This document shows, one piece after another, positions 28,127 to 36,659 of a DNA stretch of 61,808 nucleotides (position 1 is its first letter; each line of letters starts with the position of its first letter). The position numbers were made by a program, and so were the translations under genes. The DNA is from an uncultured Clostridia bacterium (GTDB lineage: Bacteria; Bacillota; Clostridia; Oscillospirales; CAG-272), in assembly GCA_947625805.1 (NCBI GenBank), contig CANQPT010000006.1, forward strand, positions 1 through 61,808, given 5' to 3'. The notes below the pieces were generated by a model that saw only the letters and a list, made by a program, of their open reading frames with translations, was not told the origin of the DNA and did no database searches.

Positions 28127-29728
28127 ATGAAAAACAAGTTGTTGACCGTGTTGATCGTGATCGCAATGTTAATTCCCGGTATTATCGCCGTTGCCAACTA
28201 TACCTATCTGAAAAATACGCCCATCGAATACCGCAATCTTTCGCGGGTGGATATTACCGACCTTTCGGGCGAGCGCTTTGAACTTGCGCATGGGCAGGAC
28301 GATGCCACCAACCGGGCGTTGGACTTTTTTGTGAGCATGAATCGCAACGCCCGCAGTGTGGACGCTCTCCCGCAGGAACTCTCTGAGGCGTCTGCGTTTA
28401 CCTTTACCTATTACAGCTATCAGGTCAAGACCGACTATCAATACTATTTCTCGCTCTCGCCCGATAACGCCTACTATGTCAACGACAAGGGTGCGGCATA
28501 TAAGATCACGGCGGCGGACGCAACGTCATTTTTGTGCACTGCTTATGCAAGATCTCTGTACGGGGACAACACTCCCCCGGTGCTGACCCTGTCGGATGCC
28601 GCCCCGGTCATTCCCTCCGCGATCAAGTGGACCTTCCGGGACGTGGACAGTCAGTATGTCGACTACGCCTCTGCTTATGAAACCACCAAGTCGGTTTCCT
28701 CTTACGAGATGGCCTCCAACTTCGGAATGAAATTTTCGCGGGAGCCGGATTACTTCTATGTGACCATCTCTCAGAACGATACGACGCTTTATCAGGGTGA
28801 ATATGGCTCCTTGACTCTGCCTGCCGCCCTCGACTTGGATCAACCTGCGACGGTAGAGGTGTCTGCCGAATGGTATGAGTCCGTTGACCATATCTACGCA
28901 GGCAGCGCTACCTATCGCTTTTATGCCAATCTTGTTCCGCCGCCGTCTTTCAGTCTGATCTCCAGCGACGGGGATTACGCCGAACAGGGAAGTATGCTGA
29001 TCCTTACGGGCAAGAACATTAAAAACCCGTCGGATATTACCGTTACTTCATCTCCCGACATTGAATACACGCCCAAATGGTTTTCCAACAGTGAAACCGG
29101 ATCGGTTTACGCACTCATTCCCATTCCGATCGCCGATTACCAAGAGGTCGATTCCTTTACCTTTACAGTGAGTTCCGGCGGCTCTTCCAGCACACTTTCG
29201 GTGCCCTATCAGGCCAATAAATTCTCGACTCTGAGCGGTCTTGCGGAGGCTACGTTTGATTCCGAGTTTGAAGCCATCTCGGCGCAGATCGCAGATCCTT
29301 CCGACGGTGCGATCTACTTTGACGGAACTTTCGTCAATCCTGTCAGAGATACTGCCGGCCTAAAAGGCTACGGCCGTATGGTGGACGGCACATACCGTCA
29401 TAACGGCGTGGACTTTACCAATGTCAACGCCGGTGACTCGGTGAGCTGCGGGGCGGCGGGTACGGTTGCTTATATCGGCAATCTGACCACCGGTCAAAGT
29501 CTGGTCGTGATCGAGCACGGTCTCGGGCTGCGTTCCTGGTACGTCAATCTCGGCTCGGTGAGCGCCGAGTTGAGTATTGGAGCGCAGGTGGAAAAGGGTG
29601 CGAGCATCGGCACCTGCGGCGGAGGCAGTCTGCACTGCTCGTTTACCGTGTTTGACAAGCCGGTTTCTCCCTACAAGTTCTGGGCGTTCACCCCAACCGA
29701 CAATCCGGATTATTTGAAATTGAGTTAG
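28127..29728 (+). CDS. secreted/anchored M23 (LytM)-like peptidase family protein
   Basis: N-terminal signal/TM; C-terminal RHNGVDFTNVNAGDSVSCGAAGTVAYIGN...VEKGASIGTCGGG. Confidence 0.7.
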   Translation: MKNKLLTVLIVIAMLIPGIIAVANYTYLKNTPIEYRNLSRVDITDLSGERFELAHGQDDATNRALDFFVSMNRNARSVDALPQELSEASAFTFTYYSYQVKTDYQYYFSLSPDNAYYVNDKGAAYKITAADATSFLCTAYARSLYGDNTPPVLTLSDAAPVIPSAIKWTFRDVDSQYVDYASAYETTKSVSSYEMASNFGMKFSREPDYFYVTISQNDTTLYQGEYGSLTLPAALDLDQPATVEVSAEWYESVDHIYAGSATYRFYANLVPPPSFSLISSDGDYAEQGSMLILTGKNIKNPSDITVTSSPDIEYTPKWFSNSETGSVYALIPIPIADYQEVDSFTFTVSSGGSSSTLSVPYQANKFSTLSGLAEATFDSEFEAISAQIADPSDGAIYFDGTFVNPVRDTAGLKGYGRMVDGTYRHNGVDFTNVNAGDSVSCGAAGTVAYIGNLTTGQSLVVIEHGLGLRSWYVNLGSVSAELSIGAQVEKGASIGTCGGGSLHCSFTVFDKPVSPYKFWAFTPTDNPDYLKLS

Positions 29729-29816
29729 GGTCTTACTTTGCTTGGAAACAAAATACGCTCCCGCCATATAATGATAAAGGATCGGCACAAGCGGTCCCAA
29801 TCAAATTCAGGGAGAT

Positions 29817-30002
29817 ATGAAAATGTGTGACTACGAAACCGGCAACAACGGTTGCGGCTGCGGATGCGGCAATTCGGGCAACAACTATCCGTCGAACAAC
29901 GGCTGCGGATGCGGATGCAATATTCTCGGTTTGTCCGATGACACTCTGCTGATCATCGCAATCATCATCCTCTTTATTCTGCTGTTCTGCGGCAACAACT
30001 GA
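29817..30002 (+). CDS. small Gly/Cys-rich membrane-anchored protein
   Basis: NNGCGCGCGNSGNNYPSNNGCGCGC + C-terminal hydrophobic helix. Confidence 0.65.
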   Translation: MKMCDYETGNNGCGCGCGNSGNNYPSNNGCGCGCNILGLSDDTLLIIAIIILFILLFCGNN

Positions 30003-30040
30003 TCTACTGAACGGCGGACTTTCCGCCTTTCGTGACCTGA

Positions 30041-30067
30041 TCCGGCGGCCTTTGGCCGTCGGATTTT
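30041..30067 (+). terminator. intrinsic terminator
   Basis: ATCCGGCGGCC-TTT-GGCCGTCGGAT + T tract. Confidence 0.7.
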
Positions 30068-30124
30068 TCTTTTTTCTGCGCAAGAAGTCTTGTAAAAAGG
30101 ACGGTTTTGTTGTATCATTATGGT

Positions 30125-30988
30125 ATGGACGCACGGACGATCAAGGAAAATAACTCACGGCTGCTCACGCTTATGAGCGCCTACTTAAACTGCTTTGCCG
30201 ACGCTATCGACGACACAGACGTGCAAGAAATCGCACGCTCTTGTTCGGTGTCGCCCCGCTATGCCTATGCCCAACTGCTGGCGGCTTCGTGCGGCCTTGA
30301 TACTCTCGGCGCGGATGCACAGTTCTTTCGGGAGTGGATGCTCCCCATGCTCTCTACCCCCGACCCAACGAAATTCGAGCGGGACGCATATCTGCGCACC
30401 GTGCGCTTTCCCGAGGCGGCAAGCGGCGACTGGACCTTTACCTACGGACGGTATGCACCATACGAGGCATTTGTCTGCGGCGACCTGCGCACATTCCCAA
30501 ACGGCAAGGTCTTGCCCACAGTCGGCTTCTTCGAGCGGGAGTATGTCTTTCCGTCGGTACAGGAGCACGGACGGGAATGGATGTGCGTCGTTCCAAACGA
30601 GATCGTGACCATGGCCGCCCCACTTGGGCGGGCGTCCGGAAACGTGCTCACCTACGGCCTCGGCCTCGGGTATTTCGCCTTTCATGCGTCGGGCAAAGAC
30701 ACGGTAACACGGGTAGACGTCGTCGAGCGGGACGAGAAAGTGATCGAACTGTTTGAAAAATACCTGCTCCCGCAATTCCCGCATAGCGGAAAGATCCGCG
30801 TTATCTGCGCCGACGCGCTGGATTTCGCCCGGGAGAGGGCGGCGGGTTACGACTATATCTTCGCCGATATCTGGCATGACCCGTCGGACGGCGTGCCGCT
30901 CTATCGCAGGTTAAAAGAGTACGAATCCTGTGCCCCCGGCGCACGCTTTGACTACTGGTGCGAGGACACGATCATACACTATCTGTGA
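30125..30988 (+). CDS. class I SAM-dependent methyltransferase-like (spermidine-synthase-like fold)
   Basis: VLTYGLGLGYFAFHASGKDTVTRVDVVERDEKVIELFEKYLLPQF...ADALDFARE...YDYIFADIWHDPSDG. Confidence 0.7.
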   Translation: MDARTIKENNSRLLTLMSAYLNCFADAIDDTDVQEIARSCSVSPRYAYAQLLAASCGLDTLGADAQFFREWMLPMLSTPDPTKFERDAYLRTVRFPEAASGDWTFTYGRYAPYEAFVCGDLRTFPNGKVLPTVGFFEREYVFPSVQEHGREWMCVVPNEIVTMAAPLGRASGNVLTYGLGLGYFAFHASGKDTVTRVDVVERDEKVIELFEKYLLPQFPHSGKIRVICADALDFARERAAGYDYIFADIWHDPSDGVPLYRRLKEYESCAPGARFDYWCEDTIIHYL

Positions 30989-31025
30989 TAAAAACTACAA
31001 ACTTATTACTCACAAGGAGACCGCT

Positions 31026-32252
31026 ATGGCATATCAACCGCTGGCAGACCGGATGCGTCCCACCGATTTTTCGGAGATCGCGGGACAGGCGCACCTGTTC
31101 GGAAAAAACGGCGCAATCAGCCGCATGATTGAGCGCGGATATTACACCAACATGATCTTTTTCGGCCCGCCCGGTACCGGAAAAACCACCACCGCCCGCC
31201 TGATTGCACAGCGCTCAGGTATGCAGTTACACCACCTGAACGCCACCACCGCCTCGCTTTCCGACGTCAAGGAGGTCATCGCCTCAACTGCCGGCCTGTT
31301 TGCCCAAAACGGCGTGCTTTTGTATCTCGACGAGATCCAGTATTTCAACAAAAAGCAACAGCAAAGCCTGCTCGAGTACATCGAGGACGGCAGACTGACC
31401 CTGATCGCCTCCACTACGGAAAACCCGTACCTATATATTTACAACGCCATCCTATCCCGCTCGGCTGTGCTCGAGTTTTACGCCCTCGAGGCAAAAGACA
31501 TCGTTCCGGTCATCGAGCGGGCGGTCGAACGCTTAAACCAAGAGAACAAAAAAATCACCTTTACTCCCGAGGCAGTCGCCTATATCGCCGACAGCGCGGC
31601 GGGGGACGTGCGCCGTGCGCTCATGCTGACCGAAAACGCCTATTTCACCTCGGACGGCACGGTAGAGCCGGAGCACCTCAAAGCGCTTACCCCACGGGTG
31701 ATCGGCAACTTCGACAAGAGCGGCACGGTACACTACGACCTGCTGTCCGCCCTGCAAAAGTCGATTCGAGGCTCCGACCCTGACGCGGCCATCTTTTATC
31801 TTTGCAAGATCCTTGAGGGCGGCGACCTGTTAGGCGCTTGCAGACGATTACAGGTGATCGCAAGCGAGGACATCGGGCTTGCATATCCGCAGGCGGCGGC
31901 CATCGTGCGCGCCTGCGTGGAAAGCGCAAAGGATTTGGGTATGCCCGAGGCGACCATTCCGCTCTCCAACGCGACCGTCCTTCTTGCCACCGCACCCAAA
32001 TCCAACACGGCAAAGAGCGCCTATGCCGCGGCCAAGGCGGCTGTGGACGCGGGCAAAGGGCAGAGCCTGCCGCCCTATATGCGCCCATCTAACCAATACG
32101 AGGGTTACCGCTACCCCCACGACTACCCGAACGCATGGGTGGACCAGCAGTATCTTCCCGACGATCTGGCCGGAGCGGAATTTTACAAATACGGAAAAAA
32201 CAAAACCGAGCAGGCGGCCAAAGCATACTGGGAAAAGATCAAGAACAAATGA
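31026..32252 (+). CDS. rarA: replication-associated recombination protein A (RarA/MgsA AAA+ ATPase)
   Basis: MAYQPLADRMRPTDFSEIAGQAHLFG...FFGPPGTGKTTTARLIA. Confidence 0.93.
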   Translation: MAYQPLADRMRPTDFSEIAGQAHLFGKNGAISRMIERGYYTNMIFFGPPGTGKTTTARLIAQRSGMQLHHLNATTASLSDVKEVIASTAGLFAQNGVLLYLDEIQYFNKKQQQSLLEYIEDGRLTLIASTTENPYLYIYNAILSRSAVLEFYALEAKDIVPVIERAVERLNQENKKITFTPEAVAYIADSAAGDVRRALMLTENAYFTSDGTVEPEHLKALTPRVIGNFDKSGTVHYDLLSALQKSIRGSDPDAAIFYLCKILEGGDLLGACRRLQVIASEDIGLAYPQAAAIVRACVESAKDLGMPEATIPLSNATVLLATAPKSNTAKSAYAAAKAAVDAGKGQSLPPYMRPSNQYEGYRYPHDYPNAWVDQQYLPDDLAGAEFYKYGKNKTEQAAKAYWEKIKNK

Positions 32253-33985
32253 AACAAAAACATCAGATCCGGCGATTTCTGCCGTACTACAAAAAATACA
32301 TGGGCACCATGGTCTTTGACCTGGTGTGTGCCGCCTTTACAACCGTGTGTGAACTGGTACTGCCCATGATTGTGCGCACGGTCACCAACCGGGCTACCTA
32401 CGATATCGCGGCACTGACCGTGCCGTTCATTCTTCGCATGGGCGGACTTTATCTTCTCTTAAGGCTGGTCGACGCGGCGGCCTACTACTACATGGCGTCT
32501 GTGGGTCACATCATGGGTACTAAGATCGAGACGGATATGCGCGCCGACTTGTTCTCCCATTTGCAGACCCTGTCTTTCCGCTATTATGACGACGTCAAGA
32601 TCGGCACGATCATGAGCCGGATTACCAGCGATCTGTTTGACGTGACCGAGTTTGCTCATCACTGCCCGGAGGAGTTTTTCATCGCCTTTGTCAAGATTTT
32701 TATTTCATTCATTATCCTCTGCACGCTGAATATTCCGCTGACCCTGATCGTGTTTGCGGTCATTCCTTTTATGATCGCGGTGCTGATCTTCTTCAATACC
32801 CGTCTGCGGGCCGGCTTCCGGGAACAGCGGGAGAAGCTCGGCATTCTCAACTCCCAGGTCGAGGACAGCCTCTTAGGCATACGGGTGGTCAAGAGTTTTA
32901 CCGCCGAGAAGATCGAGCAAGAAAAATTCGGCGCGGGCAACCGGGAATTTCTCGGCATCAAAAGCCGGGTCTACGGCTACATGGGACAGTTCCAGTCGGC
33001 CAACCGCTTTTTTGAGGGATTTCTCTACATCATCGTGGTGGCAGCGGGTACGCTTTTTTTGATAAACGGGAAGATTAATCCGGGAGATCTGATCGCCTAC
33101 CTCTTGTATGTGACAACGCTGATCGCTTCTATTCGGAAAATCGTCGAATTCGGCGAGCAGTTCCAGCGAGGCATGAGCGGCATCGACCGCTTTTACGAGA
33201 TCATGGACGAGATCCCCGACGTGACCGACGCGCCGGACGCTCGCCCGGTGGGCGAGGTGCGCGGCGAGTTATGCTTTGAGAACGTGAGTTTTGCCTATCA
33301 CGAGGAGGGCGCGAAAGTGCTCTCCGGGCTGAATCTCACGGTCCCTGCCGGGCAGAAGGTCGCGTTGGTCGGCCCCTCCGGCGGCGGAAAGACCACCCTG
33401 TGTTCGCTCATTCCGCGCTTTTACGACATCACCGACGGGCGCATCACCTTGGACGGCGTGGATATACACACCTACACCCTGCGCTCACTGCGTGAGAAGA
33501 TCGGCGTGGTGCAACAGGACGTCTATCTTTTCTCGGGCAGTGTGCGGGAAAATATCGCCTACGGCCGCCCGGGTGCGGACGACGCCGAGATTATCGCCGC
33601 CGCAAAGAACGCAGGCGCACATGAATTTATCACAGAACTGCCCGACGGGTACGACACCTATGTGGGCGAACGGGGGGTCAAACTGTCCGGCGGGCAGAAA
33701 CAGCGCATTTCCATCGCCCGGGTCTTTTTGAAAAACCCGCCTATCCTGATTCTGGATGAAGCGACCAGTGCGCTTGACAACCAAAGCGAGCGCATCGTAC
33801 AGCGCTCTCTTGAAGAACTTTCACGCGGCAGGACCTCGCTGATCGTAGCCCACCGCCTGTCCACAATCCGCTCGGCCGACCGGATTGTCGTGCTTACCGC
33901 CGACGGTATCGCCGAGCAGGGCACACACGCCGAACTGCTTGCCAAAGACGGTATTTATGCCCGCCTGTGGAACAGTGCGCAATAA
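32249..33985 (+). CDS. ABC transporter, fused TMD-NBD (exporter type)
   Basis: GPSGGGKTTLCSLIPRFYD...LSGGQKQRISIARV; start overlaps rarA stop. Confidence 0.93.
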   Translation: MKQKHQIRRFLPYYKKYMGTMVFDLVCAAFTTVCELVLPMIVRTVTNRATYDIAALTVPFILRMGGLYLLLRLVDAAAYYYMASVGHIMGTKIETDMRADLFSHLQTLSFRYYDDVKIGTIMSRITSDLFDVTEFAHHCPEEFFIAFVKIFISFIILCTLNIPLTLIVFAVIPFMIAVLIFFNTRLRAGFREQREKLGILNSQVEDSLLGIRVVKSFTAEKIEQEKFGAGNREFLGIKSRVYGYMGQFQSANRFFEGFLYIIVVAAGTLFLINGKINPGDLIAYLLYVTTLIASIRKIVEFGEQFQRGMSGIDRFYEIMDEIPDVTDAPDARPVGEVRGELCFENVSFAYHEEGAKVLSGLNLTVPAGQKVALVGPSGGGKTTLCSLIPRFYDITDGRITLDGVDIHTYTLRSLREKIGVVQQDVYLFSGSVRENIAYGRPGADDAEIIAAAKNAGAHEFITELPDGYDTYVGERGVKLSGGQKQRISIARVFLKNPPILILDEATSALDNQSERIVQRSLEELSRGRTSLIVAHRLSTIRSADRIVVLTADGIAEQGTHAELLAKDGIYARLWNSAQ

Positions 33986-34045
33986 AAAATACGAATGCCC
34001 TTCCGCCAACTTCGGAACGCGGACGCCAAGTAGTATGCGGAGCAT

Positions 34046-34084
34046 AAAAAAGTTCGGAAAGCATTGCTTTCCGAACTTTTTTTA
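34046..34084. terminator. bidirectional terminator between convergent genes
   Basis: AAAAAGTTCGGAAAGCATTGCTTTCCGAACTTTTTTT. Confidence 0.75.
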
Positions 34085-35317
34085 TCAAAAGATCGACTTT
34101 AGTAAGGTGCTCAGTTTGGGGCGGTTGCCGTAGAGCAGGACGCCCACGCGGTAGATCTTTGCGGCCAGCACGCCGACGCCCACGACCGATGCGATCAGGA
34201 TTGCCACAGAAGCTAAGATCTCATACCACGGTACGGCGCTCATGGCGATGCGGGTAAACATTGCCATGGGCGAGGTGAAAGGTACAAACGAGCAGACCCG
34301 CATGAGCGGGGTGTCCACCGTATTTGCGGAAAGGGAAAACATCACAACCAGGAATGCGATGACAAACAGCATGGTGACCGGCATGACCGCAGTGTTGATG
34401 TCCTCGAGTTTGGAGGCTGTGGAGCCGATGGCGCCGTACAAAAACGCATAGATGAAGAATCCCAGCAGGGAGAAGATCAGCATATAGGCAAACAGTTCGG
34501 GCGGCATATCAAAGATCGAGGCGACAATCGCGTTATCTCCCCAATAGCCACGATTGATGGAATAGAAAACCAAGGCAGAACCGAATACCGCGATCAGTTG
34601 AATCAGCCCCGCAATACAGGAGGCGATTACCTTTCCGAACATCATGCCGGTTGGGTCTGTACTGGTAATCAGCACTTCCATCGCCCGGGAACTTTTCTCG
34701 CTTGCCACGTTGGTGGCCACCATTTGTCCGTAGAGCAGAATGACCATGTATAGGGCAAAGATCATAATATAGGTATAAAAATAGTTTTCAAACTGATCCT
34801 TACCCAGACTGACCGTCTGAGAATCGATGGGGCAAGACAGAATCTGTTCGGCCTGCTCGGCCGATAAGCCCAGTTCAAGCATGGTCTGCATCCGATAGGT
34901 GCTTTGCAGAACCTCGTCGGCGATGGTCGTGTTCATATCGTACATGGATAGGTTATCCACAAGATAGGTGTAAGCGGAAAGCGACCGGATCTCAAAGGCA
35001 CATTCTGCCTCTCCCTGCAGGATCTGCTCCCGCAGAGCGTCGGGGTCTGAGTCGGTAGATCGTACGTCATAGTCGGTAAATGCGGAAGAGAATGCCTCAC
35101 ACACGATCGGCGCAAGCTCCTCCTGTTCGGCGCGGATGAGCATGACCGGACGCGGACCGTCATCGACCGTATCTTCCTGATCGAAGAATTCTAAAACACG
35201 CGGGAAAAACATCACGCCGCAAATGAGCAACACAAGAAAGACGGTCACGCCTACAAAGATCTTATTCTTCAAATAATATTTTAACTCAAATTTGAGAATC
35301 GTACAAAACTGTTTCAT
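34085..35317 (-). CDS. ABC-2 type transporter permease (NatB-like)
   Basis: multi-TM; VASEKSSRAMEVLITSTDPTGMMFGKVI. Confidence 0.88.
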   Translation of the reverse strand: MKQFCTILKFELKYYLKNKIFVGVTVFLVLLICGVMFFPRVLEFFDQEDTVDDGPRPVMLIRAEQEELAPIVCEAFSSAFTDYDVRSTDSDPDALREQILQGEAECAFEIRSLSAYTYLVDNLSMYDMNTTIADEVLQSTYRMQTMLELGLSAEQAEQILSCPIDSQTVSLGKDQFENYFYTYIMIFALYMVILLYGQMVATNVASEKSSRAMEVLITSTDPTGMMFGKVIASCIAGLIQLIAVFGSALVFYSINRGYWGDNAIVASIFDMPPELFAYMLIFSLLGFFIYAFLYGAIGSTASKLEDINTAVMPVTMLFVIAFLVVMFSLSANTVDTPLMRVCSFVPFTSPMAMFTRIAMSAVPWYEILASVAILIASVVGVGVLAAKIYRVGVLLYGNRPKLSTLLKSIF

Positions 35318-36204
35318 GCTTTACCTCCCGCGTATTCAACGAAAATATCGCTCAGCGACGGCTCGAACACCTTGATCTCGTCGATATCGTACGCTCCGGT
35401 GAGCTGCTGCATGGTCGCCTGCTTGCCGACGCCTTCGGAAAGACGGATTAACAGCGAGCCGTCCTCCATGACCGTGCAGGCGTCGCCGTATTTCTCGCGG
35501 ATAGGCTCTGCCTGCTCGGTGCGCACTACCAGCCGGTTGCGGCGGGAGTCGCGCTTAATCTGCCGCAGGTTTCCCTGCAGGGCGATTTCTCCGGCGTTCA
35601 GAATGGCAATATCGTCGCAAAATTCTTCGATATAATTCATCTGATGACTGGAGAACAGCACGATCTTGCCCCGTGCGATCTCCTCTTTGACCACGTCCTT
35701 GAGCAGCATGGCATTGACCGGGTCAAGGCCGGAAAATGGCTCGTCGAGAATAATGATATGCGGGTCGTGCGCAAGGGCGGTCACCAACTGGATTTTCTGC
35801 TGATTGCCCTTGGAGAGGGTGTCGAGACGCTTGTTCCGGTATTCGGTCATGCCTAAGCGCTCAAGCCACCGATCGACCGCGTGTCCTGCGTCTTTGCGGC
35901 GCATACCCTTGAGTTCGGCGAAGTAGGTGAGTTGATCGAAAATGATCTTCTTGGGGTACAGTCCCCGTTCTTCAGGCAGATAGCCGATCTGTATCTTTTT
36001 GTGGTCGATGGGTGCGCCGTCTATGCGGATTTCTCCTTTGTCCGCCGGGAATACACCCATCAGAATGCGGATGGTGGTGGTTTTTCCGGCGCCGTTCCGG
36101 CCGAGAAGCCCGAATGCCTTTCCGCTTTCGGCACGCAGGGAAACGCCTTTCAACACAGGATGATCTCCGAAAGATTTTTCGATACCGTCGAGAGTCAGTA
36201 ACAT
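35314..36204 (-). CDS. ABC transporter ATP-binding protein (NatA-like)
   Basis: LLGRNGAGKTTTIRILMGVFPADKGEI...LSKGNQQKIQLVTALAHDP. Confidence 0.92.
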   Translation of the reverse strand: MLLTLDGIEKSFGDHPVLKGVSLRAESGKAFGLLGRNGAGKTTTIRILMGVFPADKGEIRIDGAPIDHKKIQIGYLPEERGLYPKKIIFDQLTYFAELKGMRRKDAGHAVDRWLERLGMTEYRNKRLDTLSKGNQQKIQLVTALAHDPHIIILDEPFSGLDPVNAMLLKDVVKEEIARGKIVLFSSHQMNYIEEFCDDIAILNAGEIALQGNLRQIKRDSRRNRLVVRTEQAEPIREKYGDACTVMEDGSLLIRLSEGVGKQATMQQLTGAYDIDEIKVFEPSLSDIFVEYAGGKA

Positions 36205-36412
36205 TTTTCCTCCTAACGAACAGATTTATTTCATTATATCATGCCGCGCTTGGTAAGTCAATGTAAATCGGTTTTTGCAAAACAAAAAAGCCTCAACCGA
36301 CAATTTTTATAAGGTTATTGTTCAAGTCAATCTTTTGAAGGGCATTCGGAGAGTATCCGCCTGAGTCGCCCACAGGCGGCTCAGGCGGCAAAAGCGGGAA
36401 ACACGAAAGACG

Positions 36413-36459
36413 GCGGCGGGCATTCCCCGAAAAACACGTTGTACCCTGACTACATTGCC
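36413..36459 (-). repeat. solo end of the GGCAAT...TCAGGG repeat family (copy A), abutting copA stop
   Basis: minus: GGCAATGTAGTCAGGGTACAACGTGTTTTTCGGGGAATGCCCGCCG. Confidence 0.55.
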
Positions 36460-36659
36460 TACACGACCTTGTAGCCCTCGGCCTCTACGGCCGACCTGAG
36501 CAGATCGTCCGACAGATCCGCCGTGAGGGTGACGGTCGCGGTACCGCTCTCGTGACTGACGGCCGCCTCGCTCACGCCGTCCAGCGCCTCCAGAGCCTTT
36601 TTCACTCTGGCCTCACAGTGTGCACACATCATGCCTTCAATATGCAGTGTCTTTTCCAT
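36459..36659 (-). CDS. possible independently translated CopZ-like chaperone from an internal in-frame start in copA
   Basis: AAAGGAG-N9-ATG inside the copA ORF directly in front of MEKTLHIEGMMCAHCEARVKKAL. Confidence 0.4.
   Translation of the reverse strand: MEKTLHIEGMMCAHCEARVKKALEALDGVSEAAVSHESGTATVTLTADLSDDLLRSAVEAEGYKVV

Noticed and set aside
34085-36204. NatAB-like ABC pair as bacteriocin immunity system
   Set aside because: No precursor peptide or modification gene nearby; generic ABC-2 exporter is sufficient
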